A stretch of 22,853 bases of DNA from JBBRWV01 sp038248985. GTDB taxonomy: Bacteria > Planctomycetota > Phycisphaerae > WQYP01. Below the pieces are notes generated by a model that worked only from the letters and a program-made list of their open reading frames with translations, did not search any database and was not told where the DNA came from. The stretch lies in NCBI GenBank assembly GCA_038248985.1, contig JBBRWV010000054.1, positions 1 through 22,853 on the forward strand, given 5' to 3'. Shown piece by piece: positions 16,550-22,853 of the stretch (position 1 is the first letter of the stretch; each line of letters opens with the position of its first letter). The position numbers and the translations under genes are program-made.

Positions 16550-16751
16550 AAATGCCGGAGTCGCCAGATTCTGGCGGCCCATCTTGCGTATCGGACGTTT
16601 CTCGCCCGTGCTTAATGGGGGGAGGTAAAAGCCCCCGCAAATCATCCCCTGACCACGCCTCTGACTTTTTTAGTCCAGTCATCTTTACCTCCCCCAAATG
16701 CCGATACTCCCCCTTGCCCCAAGACGCATTTGTTCACCAAATGCCGGACTC
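16550..16751. repeat. Three copies of an AAATGCCGGActc motif around the STAS leader
   Basis: Near-identical 13-base copies occur at 16550-16562 (AAATGCCGGAGTC) and 16739-16751 (AAATGCCGGACTC), with a looser copy at 16696-16709 (AAATGCCGATACTC). The first two are each followed by a GCCAGAyTC sequence. They could be operator sites or the trace of a local duplication. Confidence 0.4.
16618..16695 (-). promoter_or_regulatory. Inverted repeat masking an upstream ribosome binding site
   Basis: GGGGGAGGTAAA (16618-16629) is repeated in exact inverse at 16684-16695, with 54 bases between. On the minus strand the right arm contains the Shine-Dalgarno sequence for the ATG at 16682. Pairing of the two arms in RNA would hide that start. 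A second element, CGCCAGA-T-TCTGGCG at 16562-16576, lies further along the same leader and is followed on the minus strand by a T7 run (16544-16550), resembling a weak terminator. I infer a regulated leader, or the remnant of a tiny inverted-repeat element. Confidence 0.45.
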
Positions 16752-16792
16752 CCCTCCGCCAGACTCATCCACCCATCTCTCACTGGAGTACC

Positions 16793-18892
16793 ATGAAAAG
16801 TACCACCCGGCATCCGCAGGCCACTGACCTCAACGTCCTTCCCTGCATCAATGATTGGGCCACCCGCCACGGTTCCCCCTCCCCGCTCGGCGCCACCTGG
16901 TACGCCTCCCACAACGCCTACAATTTCTCCCTCTACTCCACCCATGCCCTCAGCGTCACCCTCCTCTGCTACCGCCAAAGTGATCCCCTCCACCCAGTCC
17001 TCGAATTCCGCCTCGATCCCCACGTTCACAAAACCGGCCGCATCTGGCATTGCTGGATCCCCGCCGCAAAACTCGCCGGTGCCACCCTCTATGCCTTTCG
17101 CGTCGATGGTCCCTTTGATCCCGCCAACGGACACCGCTTCGATCCCGAAAAAATCCTCCTCGATCCCCACGCTATCGCCGTCCACTTCCCCCCCGCCTTC
17201 GACCGCCAGGCCGCCCAACGCCCCGGTCCTAACGACGGCCGCGCACCCCTCGGCGTCCTCCCCCGCCAGGAACACGACACCTTTGACTGGGGCACCGTCA
17301 GCCCCCCGCGCCACACCAGCAAAGCCATCATCTACGAACTCCACGTCAAAGGCTTCACCGCCCATCCCAACTCCGCCGTTACCCCCGACCGCCGCGGCAC
17401 CTTCGCCGGACTCCTCGAAAAAATCCCCTACCTCCAGCAACTCGGCGTCACCATCGTCGAACTACTCCCCATCCAGCAGTTCGATCCCCAGGAAGGAAAC
17501 TACTGGGGCTACATGACCATCAACTTCTTCGCCCCTCACGCCCAGTACGCCTCCGGAAACCCCATCAATGAATTCCGCGAACTCGTCAAAACCTTCCACG
17601 CCGCCGGTATCGAAGTCTGGCTCGATGTCGTCTACAACCACACCGGTGAATCCGGCCTCGACGGACCCACCTACTCCTTCCGCGGCATCGATAACCACAG
17701 CTACTACCTCCTCTCTCCTGACAATTCCACCTATCTCGATGACGCCGGCTGCGGCAACGTCCTCCGCACCGGACACCCCGCCTCCCGCATGCTCATCCTC
17801 GAAAGCCTTCGCTACTGGGCCAACGATATGCACGTCGACGGCTTCCGCTTTGACCTCGCCTCCATCCTCTCCCGCAACGCCGACGGCTCCATCAATTCCA
17901 TCGACCCGCCCCTCCTCTCCGAAATCAGCCTCCTCGGCCACTACGGCGATCTCAGCCTCACCGCCGAAGCCTGGGATATCAACGTCTGCCAACTCGGCAC
18001 CGCTTTCCCCGCCATGACCTGGCGCCAGTGGAACGGCAAGTTCCGCGACGACATCCGCTCCTTCGTCCGCGGCGAGCCCGCCAAAGTCACTTCCCTCATG
18101 CAACGCCTCTACGGCAGCGATGACCTCTTCCCCGACTGCACCTTCAACACCTACCGACCCTTCCAAAGCGTCAACTTCATCACCGCCCATGACGGCTTCT
18201 GCCTCTACGACCTCGTCAGCTACAACCACAAACACAATCTCGCCAACGGCCACGCCAACACCGACGGCCTTAGCGATAACCTCAGTTGGAACTGCGGCCA
18301 CGAAGGCGATCTCGACCCCTCCCCCCAAGTCCTCCAACTCCGCCGGCAGCAAATCAAAAACTTCTTCGCCATCCTCCTCCTCTCCAACGGCACCCCCATG
18401 TTCTACGCCGGCGATGAATTCATGAACTCCCAGCACGGCAACAACAACCCCTACAATCAAGACAATGAAATCTCCTGGCTCGACTGGAGCCTCCTGCAAA
18501 AAAATCAGCAGATGTTCCGCTTCGTCCGCATGTTCATCGCCTTCCGCAAAGATCATCCCTCCATCTGCCGCAGCAGCTACTGGCGCCAGGACGTTCACTG
18601 GTACGGCGCCGAGGGAAACGTCGACATGTCCGACGAATCCCGCCACCTCGCCTACTGCCTCCTCGGCGCTTCGCAGGACGATGACGATCTCTACGTCATG
18701 ATCAATTCCAAGTGGGAATCACAGGACTTCATCATTCAGGAAGGCAGCGCCCGCGCCTGGAAACGCGTCATCGACACCGCCCGCCCCAGCCCCAACGACA
18801 TCCTCGACCCCGGCCAGGAAAAACGCCTCACCTCCAGCCGCCTCACCCTCGCCCCCCGCTCCCTCGTCGTCCTCCTCCGCAAAAAAACCTAA
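16793..18892 (+). CDS. glgX: Glycogen debranching enzyme (GlgX/isoamylase type, GH13)
   Basis: A 699-residue enzyme that hydrolyses alpha-1,6 branches of glycogen or limit dextrin in the cytoplasm. The N-terminal CBM48 beta domain (about 30-130) precedes a GH13 barrel: YELHVKGFTAH, LDVVYNHTGE (about 277-286), GFRFDLAS with nucleophile Asp354, LTAEAWD with acid/base Glu392, and ITAHDGF with Asp467. A small C-terminal beta domain follows, so all catalytic residues are present. GGAG just before the ATG at 16793 supports this start over an upstream one at 16730. It is divergent from the pilus operon and has no glycogen-gene neighbour here. The IS3 remnant starts about 43 bases after its stop. Confidence 0.92.
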   Translation: MKSTTRHPQATDLNVLPCINDWATRHGSPSPLGATWYASHNAYNFSLYSTHALSVTLLCYRQSDPLHPVLEFRLDPHVHKTGRIWHCWIPAAKLAGATLYAFRVDGPFDPANGHRFDPEKILLDPHAIAVHFPPAFDRQAAQRPGPNDGRAPLGVLPRQEHDTFDWGTVSPPRHTSKAIIYELHVKGFTAHPNSAVTPDRRGTFAGLLEKIPYLQQLGVTIVELLPIQQFDPQEGNYWGYMTINFFAPHAQYASGNPINEFRELVKTFHAAGIEVWLDVVYNHTGESGLDGPTYSFRGIDNHSYYLLSPDNSTYLDDAGCGNVLRTGHPASRMLILESLRYWANDMHVDGFRFDLASILSRNADGSINSIDPPLLSEISLLGHYGDLSLTAEAWDINVCQLGTAFPAMTWRQWNGKFRDDIRSFVRGEPAKVTSLMQRLYGSDDLFPDCTFNTYRPFQSVNFITAHDGFCLYDLVSYNHKHNLANGHANTDGLSDNLSWNCGHEGDLDPSPQVLQLRRQQIKNFFAILLLSNGTPMFYAGDEFMNSQHGNNNPYNQDNEISWLDWSLLQKNQQMFRFVRMFIAFRKDHPSICRSSYWRQDVHWYGAEGNVDMSDESRHLAYCLLGASQDDDDLYVMINSKWESQDFIIQEGSARAWKRVIDTARPSPNDILDPGQEKRLTSSRLTLAPRSLVVLLRKKT

Positions 18893-18998
18893 ACCGCTTT
18901 CGCCCCCACCCAAATCGCCCCCGCAATCCAAAGTTGATCTTCCCCACGGATAGTGGGCGCGTCGAAGCGGCGGCATAATAGCCGTGAAGGAGTCGACG

Positions 18999-19321
18999 AT
19001 GTCCGAAGAGACGCGTGTGATCAGCCCGAAGCATTACCCGCCCGAGTTCAAGTCCGCGGCGGTGAAGCTGGTGCTGCAGCAGGGCTACACCTGCGAGCAG
19101 GCCGGGCAGCAATTGGGGGTGCCCAAGAAGCCTTGGCCAACTGGGTGCGGCCGCATCGCAAGCAGCAGCAGTCCGCCCAGATCGCCGCGGGGCTTAAGAT
19201 CGATGACCCGCCGGCGCTGAAGGCCCGGATCGCCGAGCTGGAAAAGCAACTCCGGCGGGCGGAGATGGAGCGTGAAATCCTAAAAAAAGCGACGGCCTAC
19301 TTCGCGAAGGAGAGCCTGTGA
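18999..19321 (+). pseudogene. IS3-type OrfA, frameshifted
   Basis: The protein reads SPKHYPPEFKSAAVKLV..GQQLGVPKK in one frame up to about 19129. It then continues in another frame as ALANWVRPHRK, KARIAELEKQLRRAEMEREILKK to the stop at 19319-19321. Together they make a normal OrfA: helix-turn-helix plus leucine-zipper-like coiled coil. The break at about 19121-19133 is best explained by one lost base. The later A7 run (19282-19288, followed by G) is the usual IS3 slippery site for the -1 shift into orfB and is intact. AAGGAG precedes the ATG. Confidence 0.82.
19282..19289 (+). promoter_or_regulatory. Programmed -1 frameshift site of the IS3 element
   Basis: AAAAAAAG lies in the EILKKATAYF coding stretch of orfA. 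A -1 slip here enters the orfB frame, which is open from this point into orfB, as in other IS3 elements. Confidence 0.7.
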
Positions 19322-19812
19322 AGTTCTCCTGGATAAAACAGCACCGCGAAGTCTTTGACCTGGCCGTCATGTGCGACGTACTGCAGGTCAGTCGCCAGGG
19401 TTACTACGCCTGGCGGGATCGTCCGGCGGCCCCGGCGACGGTCCGCCGGCAGGAACTCCTGGGGCAGATCCGGCAGATCAACGCCGCTTCGGACCAGACC
19501 TACGGCAGCCCGCGGATTCAGGTCGAACTGGCCGAGAGCCAGATCACCTGCTGCGTGAACACCGTGGCCCGCCTGATGAAAAAGGCGGGGCTCCGGGCCT
19601 GCGCCGCCAAGCGGTTCATCCCCCAGACCACCGATTCGCATCATGATCAGCCGGTGTTCGAGAATGTCCTGAACCGGAAGTTCACGGCCGACCTGCCCAA
19701 CCGCAAGTGGGTCTGCGATATCACCTACATCCTCACCGGCGAAGGCTGGTTGTACTTGGCGGCGGTCCTAGCACTACTGCGCACCTTAAAGTACGGACGA
19801 GAACATCATTAA
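19318..19812 (+). pseudogene. IS3-type OrfB integrase, 3' truncated
   Basis: Residues 1-151 match an IS3 OrfB: the N-terminal HTH_21 region with SRQGYYAWR, YGSPRIQVEL, RLMKKAGLRA, and the start of the rve core with RKWVCDITYI (first catalytic Asp134) and GWLYLAAVL. After that the expected DLFSRR segment and the second Asp and Glu are missing. The frame runs 13 more foreign codons to a stop. A normal OrfB has about 280 residues. It starts with GTG overlapping the orfA stop (GTGA). It cannot make an active transposase. Confidence 0.88.
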
Positions 19813-19825
19813 GTTCCTTAAAGTA
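19784..19825 (+). repeat. Direct repeat CCTTAAAGTA at the IS3 truncation point
   Basis: CCTTAAAGTA occurs at 19784-19793 and again at 19816-19825, just past the point where the OrfB similarity ends. It may be a scar of the deletion or a chance repeat. Confidence 0.35.
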
Positions 19826-19991
19826 AATTGTTTACAGCAAATGACGGAGCCTTTGAGCGTCGCGGGAACCTGAACGAGTTCCGGGTGGGGCGAACATCAC
19901 CGACCCATCGAAGTAGCCGGGCTGAATTAGTCATATGCGAATTCTGAAGGTGCGCTGTAGTGCTAAAACTGTTCGGGCTATCCGCAGGCGT

Positions 19992-20026
19992 AAAAAAAAC
20001 CGCGTTGGAGGAGTATTCCAACGCGG
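19992..20026 (-). terminator. Intrinsic terminator, minus strand
   Basis: CCGCGTTGGA (20000-20009) pairs perfectly with 20017-20026 across a 7-base loop. On the minus strand the stem is followed by eight T residues. It would end leftward transcripts, most likely the kinase/regulator operon whose last stop is about 400 bases upstream, or a gene since lost from that gap. Confidence 0.85.
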
Positions 20027-20325
20027 ACTGCCTAAGAAAGGACTATCGGGACGACCACCGTTCGGTTGAACCGGACCCCGTGAAGATCGAGGCGTGCGCG
20101 GCGGCTCTTCTGGAATCGCGAAGCTCGTATGTCGCGGTTATTGCACGACTTGCGCAAGTGGCGTAGATCGGCCATAGCTTGGGCGTGGCAATTCCGCGAA
20201 CCCCAGCCGTCTTATTTTCACGACGTGGCCGACTTGCGCATACCCATTTTTGACCACGGATTGATGCCGAAACGGGCACCGCCAGCCCGTTCCACGTCGC
20301 CCAACGACAGTTCATTTTTGAGGTT

Positions 20326-20414
20326 CATGTCCCCGGGGTCATCGGTCGTGTCCCCGGGGACATTGTCTTTGACCCCGGGGACATCCGACGTGTATAAAAC
20401 GAATGTCCCCGGCA
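20326..20414. repeat. Cluster of GTCCCCGG(GGAC) palindromes
   Basis: Four copies of a TGTCCCCGG-type unit lie within about 90 bases, in both orientations: ATGTCCCCGGGGTCA, TGTCCCCGGGGACA (a perfect 14-base palindrome at 20349-20362), TGACCCCGGGGACATC and ATGTCCCCGGCAC. Similar TGTCCCCGG intergenic repeats in other genomes are often found beside REP-associated (IS200-like) transposases. No such transposase is visible here. They lie just beyond the stop of the response-regulator gene. Confidence 0.65.
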
Positions 20415-20429
20415 CGTTCGGCGTGGCCA

Positions 20430-21518
20430 TTACCCGACAGTTTGGGGCTGGGCGATCCGGTAATGGCCCGGCCGGGGTGATTCCACGAACTCGATCCGCC
20501 CCTGGTCTCGGAGCTCTGTCAGGTCACGTTTGGCGGTTTTCACCGAGCACTTGAAGCGGGACTCAATGTCGGCGCGGCGGACTTCGGTGCCGCGTGCCAG
20601 TTCCCCAATGATCCACTGTTGCCGTTCGTTGAGTTTCGCATCCTCCGATTCCCCGGTCAGATTCTCGGCGACATCGGGTTGGGCTGCGGCAGTGTCCGCT
20701 GTGTTCAGCGCAGAAGACGCCGCCCCGTTTCGCAGCGTGATGTTGGGATTCAGGCGGTAACCTTGATCCCGGCTCACGATGACATCCTGGGTCCCGCACG
20801 TCAGCTGCAGTTCTTGATCCAGCACCTCGCGGATTCGCTTTCGCAGCCCGCGGATGCACTGGATGACGGCGTTCTCGCCCACGCCACGTCCCAACTGTTC
20901 GGCCAGGCGGCGGCAACTGAAGGGTTTGAATTTGCCCCGCAGGTCTTGCTGGCTCAGCGCCGTGAGGACCCGCCATCCATGCCCGCGCCCGGTGTTCTCC
21001 AGAATCGTCACCCCGCAAATCTCCATGTGGTTCTCGTAGATCGCCAACTCGCCGCCAGCAAAGGGCTTGCTGGGCTGGTTGGCTGGGGTGCCAGCACCGA
21101 GAAGTGGCCGGCGTTCGTGCTTGGCGATGGCATCGAGGATAGCCCGGTCGAGTACATCCCCGTCGCACGGCTTGTTGACGAAATCCACCGCGCCCTTCTT
21201 CATCAGGCGCACGGCCAGGCTGGGACCGTCGCTGCCATACCCGGTCATGACGATCACCGGGACGTGGCGGGTCTTGGGGGCGTTGCGTATTTCCGCCAGC
21301 AGATTTTCGCCGTTGACCGGGCGGGCGAACCCCGCCCCGTTCCGCAGCGGGATTTCCAAGTCCAGCAGGATGTACGAGTATTCCCCTTGGGCCAGCAGCG
21401 TCCGGGCGGCCTCTTGGCTGTGGGCACATTGATGCTCGTGGCCCAGGGAGCCCAGAACCTCCGCGACGGACTCGCAGATCTTCGGATCGTCATCCACCAA
21501 TAGCGCCTTGTACTTCAT
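20430..21518 (-). CDS. Response regulator with two DNA-binding domains
   Basis: A 362-residue protein. Residues 1-135 are a receiver domain with the acidic pair Asp10/Asp11, phospho-acceptor Asp53 (LLDLEIP), Thr92 and Lys116. A 10-residue insert (about 61-70) after the acceptor strand is unusual. Residues about 155-258 look like an OmpR-type winged helix (FSCRRLAEQLGRGVGENAVIQ, RDQGYRLNPN). After a low-complexity linker (262-294), residues 295-356 form a second, DeoR-like helix-turn-helix (NERQQWIIGELARG, FKCSVKTAKRDLTELRDQGRIE). It should be switched by the adjoining kinase and bind DNA; its targets are unknown. The ATG overlaps the kinase stop (ATGA), so translation is coupled. Confidence 0.9.
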   Translation of the reverse strand: MKYKALLVDDDPKICESVAEVLGSLGHEHQCAHSQEAARTLLAQGEYSYILLDLEIPLRNGAGFARPVNGENLLAEIRNAPKTRHVPVIVMTGYGSDGPSLAVRLMKKGAVDFVNKPCDGDVLDRAILDAIAKHERRPLLGAGTPANQPSKPFAGGELAIYENHMEICGVTILENTGRGHGWRVLTALSQQDLRGKFKPFSCRRLAEQLGRGVGENAVIQCIRGLRKRIREVLDQELQLTCGTQDVIVSRDQGYRLNPNITLRNGAASSALNTADTAAAQPDVAENLTGESEDAKLNERQQWIIGELARGTEVRRADIESRFKCSVKTAKRDLTELRDQGRIEFVESPRPGHYRIAQPQTVG

Positions 21519-22675
21519 GGTTTCTCCGCCTCTTCCTGTTCGAGCGGCAAGGTGATCACCACCGTGGTTCCACTGCCCATCTGACTGTCGATTTCCAAAC
21601 TGCCGCCGTGCGCCAGCACATATCGGCGGGCGATCGGCAGCCCGAAGCCCGTCCCATAGGTCTTCTTGCTGGTGCGCCCCGGCACGAACTCCCGCAGGTC
21701 GCGGAGATCCTCCTCGGCCAGGCCCGCCCCGTTATCGCGGAGCGTGAGCCGAACTTCCTCCCCAACCAGAATTGCTTCTACTCCAATCTGCCCCATACGA
21801 AATCCCCCCTGCTCCGTGGCAAACGCCTCATGGGCGTTCTTCAGGATGTTGGCGATGGCGACCACGATCTGGTGCCGGGTCATGTCCACCATGATGTTCT
21901 CCGGCACGGACATAGCCACGCTCACCGGCGCTGGATCGCGCCCACTGCCGCACAGGTACTCGGCGGCAACATGGCGGGCCTCGCCCACGACGTCCGCGAG
22001 GCGCTCCCGGCGGCGTTGGGCGGCCACGGGTTGGGAATACGCGCGCATCTCGTCCAGCAACCGTTCCATGAAGCGCACCTGGTCGCTGACGCGGGTGAGG
22101 GTTTCCTTGAGGCTCCGACCATCAAGACGGCCCTCGTCAATCTGCTTGAGCACCGTGGTGGTGCTGATCTTCATCGGCGTCAGCACGCCACGCATGTTGT
22201 GGACGGCAGTGCCGACCAGGACTTCGGCGAACCGTTCGCACATCTGCCGGGCACGTTCCGCCGCCGGTCGCCCGTGTAAGCGTTCCATCGCGGCGTAGTC
22301 ACCTTGAACCTCGGCGACATTGCGCCGTTTGCGGCTGGCTTCCTGCCGGCCCCGACGGCGCCGATCCAGGCTGCGCTGGGCCGCCTTCCGCACGAAGGCA
22401 TTGGAATCGTCGCCGAGGACGGCGGCGATCTTGGCAAACAAGCCATCCGCCAACAGCGGCAGCAGATTCGCCACGGCATGGCGCACTTCAGGCTTCGGAT
22501 CGAAGGTCAGCAACTCCAGCAAGGCGACACCGGCCTCCGAGGGGGGCGTGGACGCCATCGCCTCGGCCAAGCCCTGCGCCAAATCGCGGCGCTGGTGCCA
22601 AGGGATGGCATCGCGGTCGGCCTGCAGGCGCGAGAGCGCACTGGCCAAGTCCATTTGGGTCGGCGCAGATTCCAT
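21515..22675 (-). CDS. HEAT-like histidine kinase (cytoplasmic sensor)
   Basis: A 386-residue protein with no membrane segment. Residues about 28-108 form HEAT-like helical pairs (EAGVALLELLTFDPKPEVRHAV, LADGLFAKIAAVLGDDSNAFVRKAA). A basic, coiled linker follows. The dimerisation helix carries a non-standard H box, VHNMRGVLTPMK, with His159 the likely phospho-site in place of the usual HELRTPL. The ATPase domain has the N box (NILKNAHEAF, Asn280), DNGAGL (314-319), GTGFGLPIARR (341-351) and GSGTTVVITLPL. It therefore appears active and probably senses a protein or nucleic-acid partner through its HEAT part. It is coupled to the response regulator downstream (ATGA) and to a truncated gene upstream (TAATG). 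Confidence 0.88.
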   Translation of the reverse strand: MESAPTQMDLASALSRLQADRDAIPWHQRRDLAQGLAEAMASTPPSEAGVALLELLTFDPKPEVRHAVANLLPLLADGLFAKIAAVLGDDSNAFVRKAAQRSLDRRRRGRQEASRKRRNVAEVQGDYAAMERLHGRPAAERARQMCERFAEVLVGTAVHNMRGVLTPMKISTTTVLKQIDEGRLDGRSLKETLTRVSDQVRFMERLLDEMRAYSQPVAAQRRRERLADVVGEARHVAAEYLCGSGRDPAPVSVAMSVPENIMVDMTRHQIVVAIANILKNAHEAFATEQGGFRMGQIGVEAILVGEEVRLTLRDNGAGLAEEDLRDLREFVPGRTSKKTYGTGFGLPIARRYVLAHGGSLEIDSQMGSGTTVVITLPLEQEEAEKP

Positions 22676-22767
22676 TAGCGGGCATACCTCTGTTTGCGCT
22701 GGTCGAAGGCTTCCTGACCGCCTTCCAGCAGGGTAAGGGCCGGCGCATCAATAACTGTCAAATAATA
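22675..22767 (-). pseudogene. C-terminal remnant of a gene upstream of the kinase
   Basis: The minus-strand frame ending at the TAA that overlaps the kinase ATG (TAATG) reads TVIDAPALTLLEGGQEAFDQ then RKQRYAR, a protein-like tail. Upstream it meets a TGA at 22768-22770, and only about 30 codons remain. Stop/start coupling of this kind is typical of operon partners, so I infer that a larger gene once preceded the kinase and was cut off near 22760. I do not recognise the family. A short TTG-started leader peptide is the alternative. Confidence 0.45.
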
Positions 22768-22837
22768 TCATGTCAGAGGGGCCTGTGGTTCGATGCATTG
22801 AAAGGACTAATTACGACGCGGGCAAGGAGGCCTTAGG

Positions 22838-22853
22838 ATGGCGAATAAGTTTC
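22838..22853 (+). CDS. Possible start of a plus-strand gene (runs off the window)
   Basis: AAGGAGG at 22824-22830 stands seven bases before an ATG at 22838 that begins MANKF, the best ribosome binding site in this end of the window. Only five codons are visible, so no identity can be given. The frame from an ATG at 22770 is also open to the edge, but it has no ribosome binding site. Confidence 0.4.

Larger units (their letters stand above)
18935..19770 (+). mobile_element. Truncated IS3-family insertion sequence
   Basis: The left end probably begins at the TGATCTTCCCCAC.. sequence at about 18935, 64 bases before orfA. orfA and orfB overlap in the way usual for IS3. Similarity to OrfB stops abruptly near 19770, after LYLAAVL, where the rest of the integrase core and the right inverted repeat should follow. 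About 400 bases of a typical element are missing. The sequence after the break is unrelated debris. The element is dead through truncation and a frameshift in orfA. Confidence 0.8.
19813..20429. other. Debris region without a convincing gene
   Basis: Between the IS3 remnant and the response-regulator gene there is no ORF I can support. A GTG-started frame at 19960-20166 (68 residues, ending LESRSSYVAVIARLAQVA) reads somewhat like protein and could be a gene fragment, but I do not recognise it. The stretch also holds a minus-strand terminator (20000-20026) and the GTCCCCGG palindrome cluster (20326-20414). Its composition and lack of long frames suggest accumulated fragments of older insertions. 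Confidence 0.55.

Noticed and set aside
16518..16720. c-di-GMP-I (GEMM) riboswitch before the STAS/pil operon
   Set aside because: A GAAA-loop hairpin and an ACGCAAGA-like stretch caught the eye, but the conserved CACGCACAGGGCAAACC and GGGACGCAAAGCC blocks are absent and the spacing does not fit. I kept only the inverted-repeat leader as a finding.
17462..18646. 394-codon minus-strand ORF opposite glgX
   Set aside because: It is the complement of a strongly supported GH13 gene with all catalytic motifs. Its Gly/Val/Glu/Asp/Ala-rich translation is the mirror of C-rich coding DNA.
19121..19133. Programmed frameshift inside orfA at CCCAAGAAG
   Set aside because: IS3 elements shift at the A-rich site near the end of orfA, which is present here at 19282. 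A second shift in the middle of the helix-turn-helix region is better explained by a lost base.
20043..20315. 90-codon minus-strand ORF
   Set aside because: It has no ribosome binding site, irregular composition and no recognisable motif, and lies in the debris zone.
20218..20430. 70-codon minus-strand ORF with repeated VPG
   Set aside because: The VPG units are just the GTCCCCGG palindromes read as codons; the rest has no similarity I recognise.

Overview
The window looks like chromosomal DNA of a GC-rich, Gram-negative-type (diderm) bacterium. It carries ADP-heptose genes (hldE, gmhB), a type IV pilus/type II secretion-like assembly operon, LexA, ApaG and a secreted YceI protein. The gene set, the LexA, the family-TIGR01977-like cysteine desulfurase and the composition would fit Planctomycetota (Phycisphaerae-like) or a PVC relative. 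That placement is a guess from general impression, not a measured result. I saw no tRNA, rRNA or CRISPR array.

Layout. (1) 1-2078: the 3' end of an IS4-type transposase, a gene-free leader with a good sigma70-like promoter, an unrecognised ORF that runs deep into the start of lexA, then lexA. (2) 2322-5031, plus strand: hldE and gmhB, two steps of the ADP-heptose pathway. gmhB is fused in frame to a two-helix membrane domain that has its own plausible start. (3) 5043-7667, minus strand: apaG, a TauE/SafE permease and a PLP-dependent cysteine desulfurase, probably one operon. (4) 7779-9319, plus strand: yceI and an unrecognised polytopic membrane protein, closed by a bidirectional terminator. 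(5) 9403-16517, minus strand: an eight-gene pilus/secretion operon transcribed as STAS - pilB/gspE - pilT - pilC - pilM - pilN - pilO - pilP. The STAS gene has a leader with an inverted repeat that covers an alternative ribosome binding site. No pilin, secretin or prepilin peptidase gene lies here. (6) 16793-18892, plus strand: a GlgX-type glycogen debranching enzyme. (7) 18935-22853: an accessory region with a decayed and truncated IS3-family element, a 600-base debris zone containing GTCCCCGG palindromes and a terminator, then a translationally coupled two-component system (HEAT-like histidine kinase plus a response regulator with two DNA-binding domains). That pair is preceded by the tail of a truncated third gene.

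The plus strand from about 1.7 to 18.9 kb is strongly C-rich over G whichever strand codes. The skew vanishes in region 7 and in the first ~1.5 kb, which supports reading both ends as recently acquired DNA. The most interesting points for follow-up are the accessory HEAT-kinase/two-HTH regulator pair with its amputated partner gene, the GmhB-membrane fusion with an internal start and altered zinc loop, and the STAS-led pilus operon with a structured leader.
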